Below, piece after piece: positions 1 through 8,273 of a stretch of 64,000 bases of DNA (the first letter of the stretch is position 1; every line of letters begins with the position of its first letter). Under the pieces are notes generated by a model that was not told where the DNA came from, made no database searches, and saw only the letters and a program-made list of their open reading frames with translations. This stretch comes from CAZIUL01 sp964542475 (lineage in GTDB: Bacteria > Planctomycetota > B15-G4 > CAYZWU01). Position numbers and translations under genes: made by a program. The stretch is taken from NCBI GenBank assembly GCA_964542475.1, contig CAZIUL010000001.1:129613-193612 (forward strand), in the 5' to 3' direction.

Positions 1-2
1 TC

Positions 3-1517
3 GTTGAAGAGGATGGTGTGATTTCAGAATCTCTCCCGTATCCCGTGTCCTTCTTTCTGCACATCGATCCGCTTGCCGCGCTGTCCACCTTCATGGCGAC
101 CGGCACCGTTTATTCCGGCTTCCTGATCTCGCTTTGGGTGATCATTCCCACGCTTTTTCTTGGTCGGTGGTTTTGCGGGTGGGTGTGCCCGTTCGGCGCA
201 ATCAACCACCTTTTCTCCTGGTTTTCAAGAATGACAGCGGGCCGCAGGGTGAAACGGAACAGGTACGGAAAGCACCAGGCCGTCAAGTACGTGCTCCTGC
301 TTTTTTTTCTTGGATCAGCCCTGGCCGGAACCATGCTCGTGGGCCTGATGGATCCCATCTGTTTTCTGATTCGAGGTCTGGGGCTTTCGATCCTGCCGGT
401 TGTTGACATGGCCGCGCGCTTCGGAATCGATTTCCTGCCGCAGGGCTCCTCTTTCCACGAGGGCCTTCACCGTTTCCTTGACGTCGGCTTTCTCGGGCCG
501 GGAAGCGTCAGCTTTCACGGGGGATGGTTGGTTGGCGGTGCGTTCATCCTGGTTGTTGGGCTGAACTTCTTCATGACCAGGTTCTGGTGCAGGGTTTTAT
601 GCCCGCTGGGAGCGCTCCTTGGAGTGCTGTCGCGCTTCTCCGTGTTCGGTCTCGAAAAGAAAGAGGGAAAATGCACCGACTGCAGTCTCTGCACCGCCTC
701 GTGCCAGGGCGGCGCTTCTCCGGAGCATGGCCCGAAATGGAAAGGAACAGAGTGCATCCTCTGCCACAACTGCGTTTCCGTGTGCCCGGAAGACGCAATA
801 GCTTTCGGTTTCGGAGTGCATCCTGAGACCACCGAATCCAAGGTGGATCTTTCCCGCAGGGGCTTCGTGACCTCCTTTGCCCTGGGCGCGGCAGCATATC
901 CGCTGCTTCGCCTCTCGCACGATGCAGGTGTGACGCCTGATCCCCTGGCAATACGCCCTCCCGGCTCCCGCAAAGAAAAAGAGTTCCTGGAGCGGTGCAT
1001 AAAATGCGGACAGTGCATGAAAGCCTGCCCCAACAACGCGATCCACCCCGCCTCCTTTCAGGCCGGTTTCGAGGGTTTCTGGAGCCCGGTCATCATCCCC
1101 AAGCTCGGGTACTGTGAGCCCACATGCACGCTTTGTTCCGAGGTCTGTCCGACCGGGGCAATCCGCGCATTTACCGCAGAGGACAAGAAAGAGAACAGGG
1201 TGAAGATCGGGACCGCGTTTTTCGACAGGGGGCGCTGCCTTCCCTGGGCAATGGGCAGAACCTGCCTGCAGTGCGAGGAGTTCTGTCCCACATCCCCGAA
1301 GGCTATCTGGTTCGAGGATAGCGAGGCCCTGCAGCAGGACGGGAGCTTTGCCCCGGTCAAGCTGCCGCGGGTTGACCCTGTCGCCTGCAACGGTTGCGGT
1401 GCTTGCGAGAATGTCTGCCCGTTGGCTGACAGATCCGCTGTCAGGGTCACGAGCGCGGGCGAGAGCCGCTCCCTGGTCAACCGTTTCATCCTCGAAGAGG
1501 ATGGGACTCCACCATGA
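3..1517 (+). CDS. NapH/NapG-like fused polyferredoxin membrane protein (5' partial)
   Basis: Integral membrane iron-sulfur protein, probably passing electrons between a membrane pool and a periplasmic or cytoplasmic partner. The reading frame is open to the window edge, so the true start is probably upstream; the first internal start is GTG at 18, used for numbering here. The N-terminal half is NapH-like, with several membrane segments and two CxxxCP motifs (near residues 53 and 196). The C-terminal half is NapG-like, with ferredoxin-type cysteine clusters beginning near residues 219, 246, 327, 366, 416 and 457. A twin-arginine pair at 280-281 (SRRGF) followed by a hydrophobic stretch resembles the Tat signal that begins free-standing NapG, here buried inside the fusion. 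It overlaps the next gene by four bases, so it is probably co-transcribed with the ABC importer. Family assignment is firm; the redox partner is unknown. Confidence 0.85.
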   Translation, partial: VEEDGVISESLPYPVSFFLHIDPLAALSTFMATGTVYSGFLISLWVIIPTLFLGRWFCGWVCPFGAINHLFSWFSRMTAGRRVKRNRYGKHQAVKYVLLLFFLGSALAGTMLVGLMDPICFLIRGLGLSILPVVDMAARFGIDFLPQGSSFHEGLHRFLDVGFLGPGSVSFHGGWLVGGAFILVVGLNFFMTRFWCRVLCPLGALLGVLSRFSVFGLEKKEGKCTDCSLCTASCQGGASPEHGPKWKGTECILCHNCVSVCPEDAIAFGFGVHPETTESKVDLSRRGFVTSFALGAAAYPLLRLSHDAGVTPDPLAIRPPGSRKEKEFLERCIKCGQCMKACPNNAIHPASFQAGFEGFWSPVIIPKLGYCEPTCTLCSEVCPTGAIRAFTAEDKKENRVKIGTAFFDRGRCLPWAMGRTCLQCEEFCPTSPKAIWFEDSEALQQDGSFAPVKLPRVDPVACNGCGACENVCPLADRSAVRVTSAGESRSLVNRFILEEDGTPP

Positions 1518-2482
1518 AAACAAGTGCCAACTCAGGAAAGCTCCACGTGTTGTCGCGCGAAACTGTCCTGGCTGCCTGGGCACCCGTGTTTTTTTTCGCG
1601 GCTCTCGTGGCTTCAGGGTGCAGCGAAAGCAACACAGCGAGGTTCGTTCCGCAGGAGGTGTCGCCGGGTAACTACCAGCGCATCGTTTCCCTTACCCCGA
1701 GCATAACCGAGATCATCTTCGCGCTCGGAGCGGGGGATCGCGTGGTTGGAGTTACATCCTGCTGCGATTATCCTGAACAGGCAAAGGAGCTGCCCAGTGT
1801 CGGCGATTTTCTCAAGCCCAACCTCGAGGCCTTGATCGCACTCGAGCCGGACCTTGTGATCCTTGCGCCCACCGGATCTCTTTTGCGGCAGAGCTACGAC
1901 AACCTCGCTTCGATCGGAATGAGGGTGCTGGTGGTGTGGAACAACACCATGGAAGAGACCTTTGACGCGTTCAGGATCATCGGCCGCACGCTGAAGATCG
2001 AAAACGAAGCCCGCGGCCTGGCGGAGGAGGTGCGCGGCAGGATACGGGCGGAGACCGGCAGGCTCGCCGGTGTTACACAAAAGAAGGTGCTCTGGGTGGT
2101 CGGGATCAACCCAATGATCGCGGTTGGTAATGGAACCTATCAGGCCGAAATACTCGATGCGGCCGGCGGAAAGAACGTGATCTCGAAAGATCTCGGGGCG
2201 TGGCCCAGGATCAACGAGGAGTTCGTGCTTCAGGCGGATCCGGATGTGATTATCGAGTCAGCCATGGGAAACGAGGCGGAGCTCGGGGACTATGCCGGGT
2301 CTCTTCGTGTATGGGACCGATACCCCTCGATCACAGCGGTCAGGCAAGGGATGGTCCGGCTGGTACGCCATGATGCGCCTTACCGGCCGGGCCCCAGAAT
2401 GCCCGAGGCATTAAAAATGATCGCTGAGGCTCTTCACCCTGAGCTGTTCAAGACCGAAGAGCGGGAAAAGGAAGGGCGTTGA
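1514..2482 (+). CDS. Lipoprotein substrate-binding protein of a BtuF/FecB-type ABC importer
   Basis: Periplasmic-binding-protein class III lipoprotein that would capture a cobalamin, haem or ferric chelate for the permease and ATPase encoded next. The N-terminus is a hydrophobic signal ending in a lipobox (VASG followed by Cys36). The fold signature follows at once: RIVSLTPSITEIIFALGAG, then the VGVTSCCDYP and PNLEALIALEPDLVI strings typical of BtuF and TroA-like helical-backbone binding proteins. The ATG lies inside the stop region of the upstream polyferredoxin gene (overlap 1514-1517), so translation is coupled. No cobalamin riboswitch or Fur-like box is visible in the 33-base spacer downstream; any leader would lie outside the window. 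The substrate cannot be decided from sequence. Confidence 0.88.
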   Translation: MKTSANSGKLHVLSRETVLAAWAPVFFFAALVASGCSESNTARFVPQEVSPGNYQRIVSLTPSITEIIFALGAGDRVVGVTSCCDYPEQAKELPSVGDFLKPNLEALIALEPDLVILAPTGSLLRQSYDNLASIGMRVLVVWNNTMEETFDAFRIIGRTLKIENEARGLAEEVRGRIRAETGRLAGVTQKKVLWVVGINPMIAVGNGTYQAEILDAAGGKNVISKDLGAWPRINEEFVLQADPDVIIESAMGNEAELGDYAGSLRVWDRYPSITAVRQGMVRLVRHDAPYRPGPRMPEALKMIAEALHPELFKTEEREKEGR

Positions 2483-2515
2483 CAAACAACCCTCTTCTGC
2501 ATTTCATTTGTAATC

Positions 2516-3547
2516 ATGAATAACAATGAACACAGATTGACCGTAAAAAAGCTTGTGCCGGTTCTTGGATGCCTGGCACTGCTTTTGGTGCTGGTGATGT
2601 CTGCCAGCGCAATGTTCGGCGGTCCGGTCAAAAGCATGCTTGGGCCTGTGTTGATGGGAGAGCTTTCCGAAACCGAGATGAGCATCCTGAGAATCAGGAT
2701 ACCAAGGGTGCTCATGGGGGCGCTGGCCGGAGGTGCCCTGGGCGCATGCGGAGTGATCCTGCAGGCGCTTCTTAGAAACCCGCTCGCCTACCCGCACATT
2801 CTCGGCATCTCCGGGGGTGCGGCTGTGGGGGGGATCGCCGCGCAGCTTTTCGGATTTTCAACCTTCGTGTTTTGCGGTGTGCTTCTGCCGGGCGGCCCCA
2901 TGGCAGCCTTTGCAACCGCGCTTCTGACCACTCTTCTCGTGTACAAGGCTGCCTCTTTCGGGAGGAGGATGGAGCCCGTGTCCCTGATACTGGTGGGGGT
3001 TGTGTTCAACGCGTTCGCCGCTGCAATGATCCTGTTCTTCTTTGCAATGGCTGACTTGCGTGAGGGGCAGAAGGTTCTTTACTGGCTGGTGGGAAGCCTC
3101 GATCACATCGACCTGAAGCTTGTCGGCTGGGTGGCGGCCATCAGCGGGGCAGGATGCCTTTACATGGCACGCATAACACCCGCCCTAAATGTGTTGTCCC
3201 AGGGGGAGGAGGTGGCTTCCAGCATCGGGGTCCGTGTCGGCATGGTGCGGATGACGGCGTTTCTCGGGACCTCCGTTGTCGTGGGTGCCGTGGTTTCGGT
3301 GTGCGGCATGATCGGTTTCGTGGGCCTCATCATCCCGCATCTCTTGAGGCTGATCTTCGGCCCGGACCACAGGCTGCTCTACCCCGCCGCATTTCTGGGA
3401 GGTGCGTGTTTTCTCGTTACCGCCGACTTTTTCGCCAGAAACGTGATCTTTCCGCGCGAACTGCCGGTCGGCGTGTTGACCGCGTTTTGCGGAGCGCCTT
3501 TTTTCCTGTATCTCCTGAGGAGAAGCCGTGGAAGGAGCTGCTTTTGA
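2516..3547 (+). CDS. FecCD/BtuC-type ABC transporter permease
   Basis: Inner-membrane permease of the iron-chelate/vitamin B12 importer class (FecCD family). The 343 residues match the usual family size and contain many hydrophobic helices. Family strings visible include LRIRIPRVLMGALAGGALGACG followed by LQALLRNPLAYPHILGIS, and late in the protein GMIGFVGLIIPHLLRL, the coupling region that contacts the ATPase. It sits 33 bases after the binding protein. Its TGA stop overlaps the TTG start of the ATPase gene, so the three genes form one import operon. It could serve cobalamin, haem or siderophore uptake; nothing in the protein separates these. Confidence 0.92.
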   Translation: MNNNEHRLTVKKLVPVLGCLALLLVLVMSASAMFGGPVKSMLGPVLMGELSETEMSILRIRIPRVLMGALAGGALGACGVILQALLRNPLAYPHILGISGGAAVGGIAAQLFGFSTFVFCGVLLPGGPMAAFATALLTTLLVYKAASFGRRMEPVSLILVGVVFNAFAAAMILFFFAMADLREGQKVLYWLVGSLDHIDLKLVGWVAAISGAGCLYMARITPALNVLSQGEEVASSIGVRVGMVRMTAFLGTSVVVGAVVSVCGMIGFVGLIIPHLLRLIFGPDHRLLYPAAFLGGACFLVTADFFARNVIFPRELPVGVLTAFCGAPFFLYLLRRSRGRSCF

Positions 3548-4368
3548 GCGCGCCCGAACATGATATCGCCATCAGCCTGAGTCGGGTGACAAAAGCCTTT
3601 ACTCCGGAGCTGTGCGTGCTGAAGGAGCTGGATCTGTCCGTCATGCGCGGCGAGATCTACGGAATAATCGGACCGAACGGTTCGGGCAAGACAACGCTTC
3701 TTAGGCTCATGGCGGGATACATCGAGCCGGATTCGGGACAGGTGCTCGTGGGGGGGCGCGCTCATGAATCGATCCCGCCAACAAAGCTCGCGCGGATCGT
3801 GGCGTTCGTTCCGCAGGAGTCGCAACTGGTTTTTCAGTTCACGGTGATGGAGGTTGTGCTTCAGGGGCGGTATCCCTACCTCGGCAGGTTGGGGATCGAA
3901 AGCCCGGATGACATCGATGCCGCGCGCAGGGCAATGGAAACAACTGACACCTATCAGTTCAGGAACCGGTGGGTCGAGGAGCTTTCAGGCGGGGAGCGTC
4001 AGAGGGTCATCATTGCCCGGGCCCTTGCGCAGGAGCCGGAGATCCTCCTTCTTGACGAACCCACATCTTTTCTGGATATAAAACACCAGGTCGGGATTCA
4101 CGACCTTCTGCGACGCCTCAACCGGGAACAGGGCATGACCGTAATCTCGGTGCTTCACGACCTGACCATGGCATCCACTTACTTTGACAGGCTTTGCCTG
4201 CTTAACAAAAGCCGTGCAGTCTCCATCGGGCCTCCTGAAGAGGTAATCAGGTACCGCCTCATCAAAGATGTTTTCGACACGGAAGTTTACATCGATATCA
4301 ACGTTGTGACAGGACGACCGTATATTATCCCTCTAGGCAAGCCTGATCAGGAAGAGGGAAGAGGATGA
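3544..4368 (+). CDS. BtuD/FecE-type ABC transporter ATP-binding protein
   Basis: Cytoplasmic ATPase driving the chelate importer. Walker A is GPNGSGKTT near residue 43, the ABC signature is LSGGERQR near 147, Walker B is LLLDEPTSFLD near 169, and the switch histidine lies in VLHD near 204. I place the start at TTG 3544: a GAAGGAG ribosome-binding site ends seven bases upstream and the TTG overlaps the permease stop codon in the string TTGA, giving a protein of 274 residues, the normal family length. No ATG or GTG start fits this frame here. The C-terminus is a short extension ending in acidic residues. It closes the operon begun by the polyferredoxin. Confidence 0.9.
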   Translation: MSAPEHDIAISLSRVTKAFTPELCVLKELDLSVMRGEIYGIIGPNGSGKTTLLRLMAGYIEPDSGQVLVGGRAHESIPPTKLARIVAFVPQESQLVFQFTVMEVVLQGRYPYLGRLGIESPDDIDAARRAMETTDTYQFRNRWVEELSGGERQRVIIARALAQEPEILLLDEPTSFLDIKHQVGIHDLLRRLNREQGMTVISVLHDLTMASTYFDRLCLLNKSRAVSIGPPEEVIRYRLIKDVFDTEVYIDINVVTGRPYIIPLGKPDQEEGRG

Positions 4369-4381
4369 AACGGCTCCGGGA

Positions 4382-4442
4382 TTGGAGGGCGCCCTACAGT
4401 CGGCGCCGGACAAAGAGGCGGCAATGGGCTGTCGCCCTCCAA
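4382..4442. repeat. Intergenic inverted repeat with conserved 29-base element
   Basis: A perfect 10-base inverted repeat (TTGGAGGGCG at 4382-4391, CGCCCTCCAA at 4433-4442) frames a 41-base loop between two operons. Inside it, 4413-4441 reads AAGAGGCGGCAA, eight variable bases, then CGCCCTCCA. The same pattern with the same spacing occurs on the opposite strand at 61533-61561. No T-tract follows, so it does not look like an ordinary intrinsic terminator. I read it as a copy of a dispersed REP-like element. Confidence 0.6.
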
Positions 4443-4549
4443 ACTCCCAGGCCGAGGACTTGAAGACCAACAAGGGACTGCTATAATGCCAAACCCTGTT
4501 GTTGAAACATTTTGACCATGAGGATGCCCTTGGAGAGAGAAAAGCCGTC

Positions 4550-5494
4550 ATGATCAAGGTTGAAAAACTGAGCAAGAGCTTCGGCTTGACAAAGGCCGTG
4601 GATGACATTTCCTTCGACGTGAGCAAGGGAGAAGTGGTAGGCCTTCTTGGCCCGAACGGTGCGGGAAAGACCACGACGATGCGCCTGCTTACAAACTATC
4701 TAGTTGCTGACTCCGGATACATCAGAATCGCCGGGCTCGACATCGAAGAGGAACCTCTGGCTGCCCGGAAAAACATCGGGTACCTGCCCGAATCAGCCCC
4801 CCTGTACAACGATCTGAATGTGATCGAGTACCTTGAGTATGTTGCATCCATACACAAGATTCCCGCTGATAAGCGGCGGAACAGGGTAAAGAAAATGGTG
4901 GAAGACTGCGGCCTGGGGGATGTGCTTTCACGCTCGGTCGGTGTGCTTTCCAAGGGGTACCGGCAGCGTGTCGGCCTGGCCCAGACCATGATACACGACC
5001 CAGGCATACTCATACTGGACGAGCCTACCACCGGACTCGACCCGAACCAGATCGTGGAGATACGCGAGCTGATAAAAAAGATAGGGGAGGAAAAAACCAT
5101 CATCATCTCCACGCATATTCTCCCGGAGGTGCGGGCCACGTGCGGCCGTATTCTGATCATAAACCGGGGAGCGATAGTGGCTGACGGCACGCCGTCGAAC
5201 CTCGCCGAGAAACAGCGGGGCGAGGATATCTATTTCGTAAAGGCCAAGGGCGAAAAGGCCGCCCTGGACAAGGCGCTCGAAAAGGCTCCTTTCATCGATC
5301 GATTCGAACCGAAGGGCGGTGATGGCGGTGCTGTGGAGTACATGGTCCACGGAACTACAACCGATCGAGATCTCGGGGAAGCGCTGTTCGAGCTGGCGGT
5401 GGCTGAAGGTTTTGTCCTTGTCGAGATGCGGAGGGAAAGCGTCAGCCTCGAGAACGTCTTTTCCAGCCTTACCCTGGGGGAGTATGCGTCATGA
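4550..5494 (+). CDS. GldA/NatA-type ABC-2 exporter ATP-binding protein
   Basis: Cytoplasmic ATPase of an ABC-2 type export system. Walker A is GPNGAGKTT near residue 34; the signature is the variant LSKGYRQR near 133, common in the GldA/NatA branch; Walker B is LILDEPTTGLDP near 157; the H-loop lies in ISTHILPEV. A C-terminal regulatory extension of about 90 residues follows. ATG 4550 is preferred over the in-frame start at 4499 because the purine-rich GGAGAGAG precedes it by about ten bases and the family homology begins at once (MIKVEKLSKSFG). It overlaps the permease gene by four bases (ATGA). The cargo is unknown; the name GldA describes the family, not proof of gliding. Confidence 0.88.
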   Translation: MIKVEKLSKSFGLTKAVDDISFDVSKGEVVGLLGPNGAGKTTTMRLLTNYLVADSGYIRIAGLDIEEEPLAARKNIGYLPESAPLYNDLNVIEYLEYVASIHKIPADKRRNRVKKMVEDCGLGDVLSRSVGVLSKGYRQRVGLAQTMIHDPGILILDEPTTGLDPNQIVEIRELIKKIGEEKTIIISTHILPEVRATCGRILIINRGAIVADGTPSNLAEKQRGEDIYFVKAKGEKAALDKALEKAPFIDRFEPKGGDGGAVEYMVHGTTTDRDLGEALFELAVAEGFVLVEMRRESVSLENVFSSLTLGEYAS

Positions 5495-6213
5495 ATAACT
5501 GCTTGACCATCGCACACAAGGAGTTCAGAACCTATTTCAGGACTCCCATAGCCTATGTCTTCCTTACCATTTTTCTCGTGGTCATGGGGTGGCTTTTCTT
5601 CTGGATGGGATCTGAGCCGTTTTTCAAGCGGGGAACCCTGGATATGAGGGGGTTTTTCGGGCCGATTCCCATTGTTTTCCTTTTTTTCATCCCTGCCATA
5701 AGCATGCGCATGTGGTCGGAGGAAAAGAAGCTCGGCACAATGGAAGTTCTGCTGACCATGCCGCTCAGGGAATCGGAAGTGGTTGTTGGAAAGTACCTTG
5801 CCGGAGTGGGCCTGCTGACCGTCTCGCTGCTGCTTACCCTGCCCATCCCTTGTATCCTGGGATTGATCGGGGATCCTGATTTCGGGCCCATATGGGGCGG
5901 CTATGTAGGCACTATGTTTTTCGGCGCCGCGTATCTGGCCATAGGTTTTTTCGCTTCCAGCCTTACAGAGAACCAGATAGTCGCCTTTCTCATAGGCGTG
6001 GTTCTCTGCTTCATGTTTTCGTTCTGGGGGCTTTTTTCCATGCAAGGGCTCCTTCCTGCCGCGCTGGAAACGTTTTTTTCCAAGCTGTCCCTCTCGAGCC
6101 ATTTCGAGAGCATTCAGAGGGGAGTGCTCGATTCGAGGGATGTGATATATTACTTTTCCATCATTCTATTTTTCCTGTACCTGAACGTGCTTGTAATCCG
6201 GCACAGGCGGTGA
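5491..6213 (+). CDS. GldF-like ABC-2 transporter permease
   Basis: Inner-membrane permease of 240 residues with about six hydrophobic segments. It opens with an amphipathic stretch, AHKEFRTYFRTPIAYVF, a hallmark of the GldF/ABC-2 family, and contains the string EEKKLGTMEVLLTMPL, which in this family faces the ATPase. Its start codon overlaps the ATPase stop. It is followed after about 40 bases by a GldG-like protein, giving the classic order ATPase, GldF, GldG. Such gene sets occur far outside gliding bacteria and are usually annotated only as ABC exporters, so the transported molecule cannot be inferred. Confidence 0.88.
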   Translation: MNNCLTIAHKEFRTYFRTPIAYVFLTIFLVVMGWLFFWMGSEPFFKRGTLDMRGFFGPIPIVFLFFIPAISMRMWSEEKKLGTMEVLLTMPLRESEVVVGKYLAGVGLLTVSLLLTLPIPCILGLIGDPDFGPIWGGYVGTMFFGAAYLAIGFFASSLTENQIVAFLIGVVLCFMFSFWGLFSMQGLLPAALETFFSKLSLSSHFESIQRGVLDSRDVIYYFSIILFFLYLNVLVIRHRR

Positions 6214-6254
6214 AAGGTTCTGTATGTGGCCGATTAATCGGTGCTTGAGGAGCA

Positions 6255-8273
6255 ATGATGACTGCTGACTTGATGAAAAGAAGAAAGCGCTGGCTCCAGA
6301 TGCTTGTTGGCCTGATGCTGGTTTTTTTCAACCTCATCGCTTTCAACTATCTGAGTTCCAGCCACTTCTCAAGAATCGATTTGACAGAGACCGGCATGTA
6401 TACCCTGAGCCCGGATACGGAAAGGATACTCGGCAGGATGGACGATCTCGTCACTGTGAAGTTCTTTCTGACCAGGGACCTCCCCACGGGGTACCATGAG
6501 ATAATCGAGCGAAGCGAGGATCTTCTCGAGGAGTTCCGGATAGCCGCAGACGGGAAGCTGCAGGTAGTATTCCTCGATCCTTCGGACAACCCTCCGCTGC
6601 GAGCCGAAGCCGAGCAGTACGGCATTCCCGAGATACCCTGTCCGGTTCTGAGCTCAGACAGCTACGAGGAGAAGCTCGCCTACATCGGAATAGTGGTGCT
6701 TTACGAGGATCGCTACGAGGTCATCAGCGACGCGCGCTATCCACAGATACTCGAGTACGAGCTCCTGATGCGCATAGTGCGCGTTCTGAGGAAAGAGACG
6801 CCTGTCATCGCCTTCAACCAGACCTCTGCTCACGTGCCGGACAACCTGCCGCCGGAGCTGAGGGCACAGCTTCTCGCGCAGAGCCCGAACAAGGACAAGC
6901 ACGACATCGCAGGCGACTACGTGAACGCGGCAGGCTACCTGAAAAAGCAGTACGATGTGGAGACAGTGAACCTGAACGAAAAGGTTCCCGTCGATATCAG
7001 GACACTGGTTGTTGCAAACACTGAAAACCTGGACGATACGGCGCTCTACCACCTGGACCAGTTCATGATGAGAGGCGGCAAGCTCGTTCTGCTGCTTTGC
7101 GGAGTGAACGTGGATTTCAACCGGATGCAGGGCATGCCCAGGGACATGCCCAAGGATATAAAGCTGGATAGCTGGCTTGCCCATTACGGGATAGAAGTGG
7201 ACAAAAACCTGATCATGGACGAGCAGTGCTCCATGGTCCCGTTTCAGAGCGGGGCAAGAGGCGGGTACAGCATGCAGGTTGTCAAGCCGTTTCCGCCGGT
7301 GATCAGGCTGACCGCATCCGAGATAAACGAGGTGCATCCAATAGCGCAGGGGATCCGCGACATCACTTTTCCTTTTTGCAGCAGCATCAAACTGGATCCG
7401 CCGGAAGGCGCCGTATCCGAGATCCTGCTGAAAAGCTCTCCAATGGCCTGGGCAATGGAAGAGCATTTCATGCTTCATCCCGAGCGGATCATGATGCCCT
7501 CGGAAGAAGCCCGGGGCCGGTTTGACCTTGCAGGCATCATCGAGGGCGAGTTCATCTCATACTATGCCGGCCGACCGGTTCCCGAATCTGTGCTGCCGGA
7601 AGAGATGAAACAGGATGAGGCCGGGATGATGCCGGATGATGACGGGAGCAGGGCCGGCGAGGTGCCGGCTCAGGATGACGAGGAGCCGGGGGAAAAAGCT
7701 GAACCGGTGCGGAAGGGAGAAGGTTCGCCTGAAAAAGAGGAGCCTTCGCCGCAGGACAGGAACAAGGTTGAAAATGATGTACCGGGCGGCGGCGTGATCA
7801 GCCCTCAGGAAGGCAATGCCTCAACAGCGCTTCAGCACGGGAAGCCGGCGGAGGGAAAGGACGAAAAAGCTGATGAGCCCGAGGGCGAAGCCAACAAAAA
7901 GAAAGCCCGGTCTTTCGACGCGTTGGAGCATCCCCCTGATATGCTGCTCAGGTCAAAGAAGACCGCGATATTTGTGGCTGGGAGCAGCGAATTCATCGGC
8001 CGCATCTTTTCCCCTATGGAGAAGATCGTATACGCCTACACGCTGCGCTTTTTCGGCAACACCCTTGACTACATGACTGTGAGCGAGGATTTCAGCAACG
8101 TCCGCACTCGTGCCGTGACCGTACGGTACATGGATCCGAAATACAAGGAGGAGCCGTACAAGGGGATTTTGAAGGTCATCGGCGCTTTGGGCGGTGCGGT
8201 AATCGTGGTCTTCATCGGGCTTTCTCTTTTCTTCATGCGAAGAGCGGCACAGAGGAGGGAGGTGGTGCTATGA
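6255..8273 (+). CDS. GldG-family ABC transporter accessory protein
   Basis: A 672-residue membrane-anchored protein of the GldG / ABC-type uncharacterised transport family. A transmembrane helix near residues 13-33 is followed by the conserved FSRIDLTETGMYTLSP string and a large extracytoplasmic domain, and a second helix near the C-terminus (about 640-660) precedes a basic tail. Between about residues 440 and 560 it carries a low-complexity insertion rich in Glu, Asp, Pro, Gly and Lys, probably disordered. It lies between the GldF-like permease and the DUF4340 gene and overlaps the latter by four bases. The family is firmly recognised; its molecular role is not known. Confidence 0.85.
   Translation: MMTADLMKRRKRWLQMLVGLMLVFFNLIAFNYLSSSHFSRIDLTETGMYTLSPDTERILGRMDDLVTVKFFLTRDLPTGYHEIIERSEDLLEEFRIAADGKLQVVFLDPSDNPPLRAEAEQYGIPEIPCPVLSSDSYEEKLAYIGIVVLYEDRYEVISDARYPQILEYELLMRIVRVLRKETPVIAFNQTSAHVPDNLPPELRAQLLAQSPNKDKHDIAGDYVNAAGYLKKQYDVETVNLNEKVPVDIRTLVVANTENLDDTALYHLDQFMMRGGKLVLLLCGVNVDFNRMQGMPRDMPKDIKLDSWLAHYGIEVDKNLIMDEQCSMVPFQSGARGGYSMQVVKPFPPVIRLTASEINEVHPIAQGIRDITFPFCSSIKLDPPEGAVSEILLKSSPMAWAMEEHFMLHPERIMMPSEEARGRFDLAGIIEGEFISYYAGRPVPESVLPEEMKQDEAGMMPDDDGSRAGEVPAQDDEEPGEKAEPVRKGEGSPEKEEPSPQDRNKVENDVPGGGVISPQEGNASTALQHGKPAEGKDEKADEPEGEANKKKARSFDALEHPPDMLLRSKKTAIFVAGSSEFIGRIFSPMEKIVYAYTLRFFGNTLDYMTVSEDFSNVRTRAVTVRYMDPKYKEEPYKGILKVIGALGGAVIVVFIGLSLFFMRRAAQRREVVL

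Noticed and set aside
2483..2515. Cobalamin riboswitch or Fur box within the importer operon
   Set aside because: The 33-base spacer is too short and has no B12-box-like string; any such leader would lie upstream of the window.
4369..4549. Intrinsic terminator after the BtuD-like gene
   Set aside because: The inverted repeat there has a 41-base loop and no T-tract; it fits a dispersed element better.
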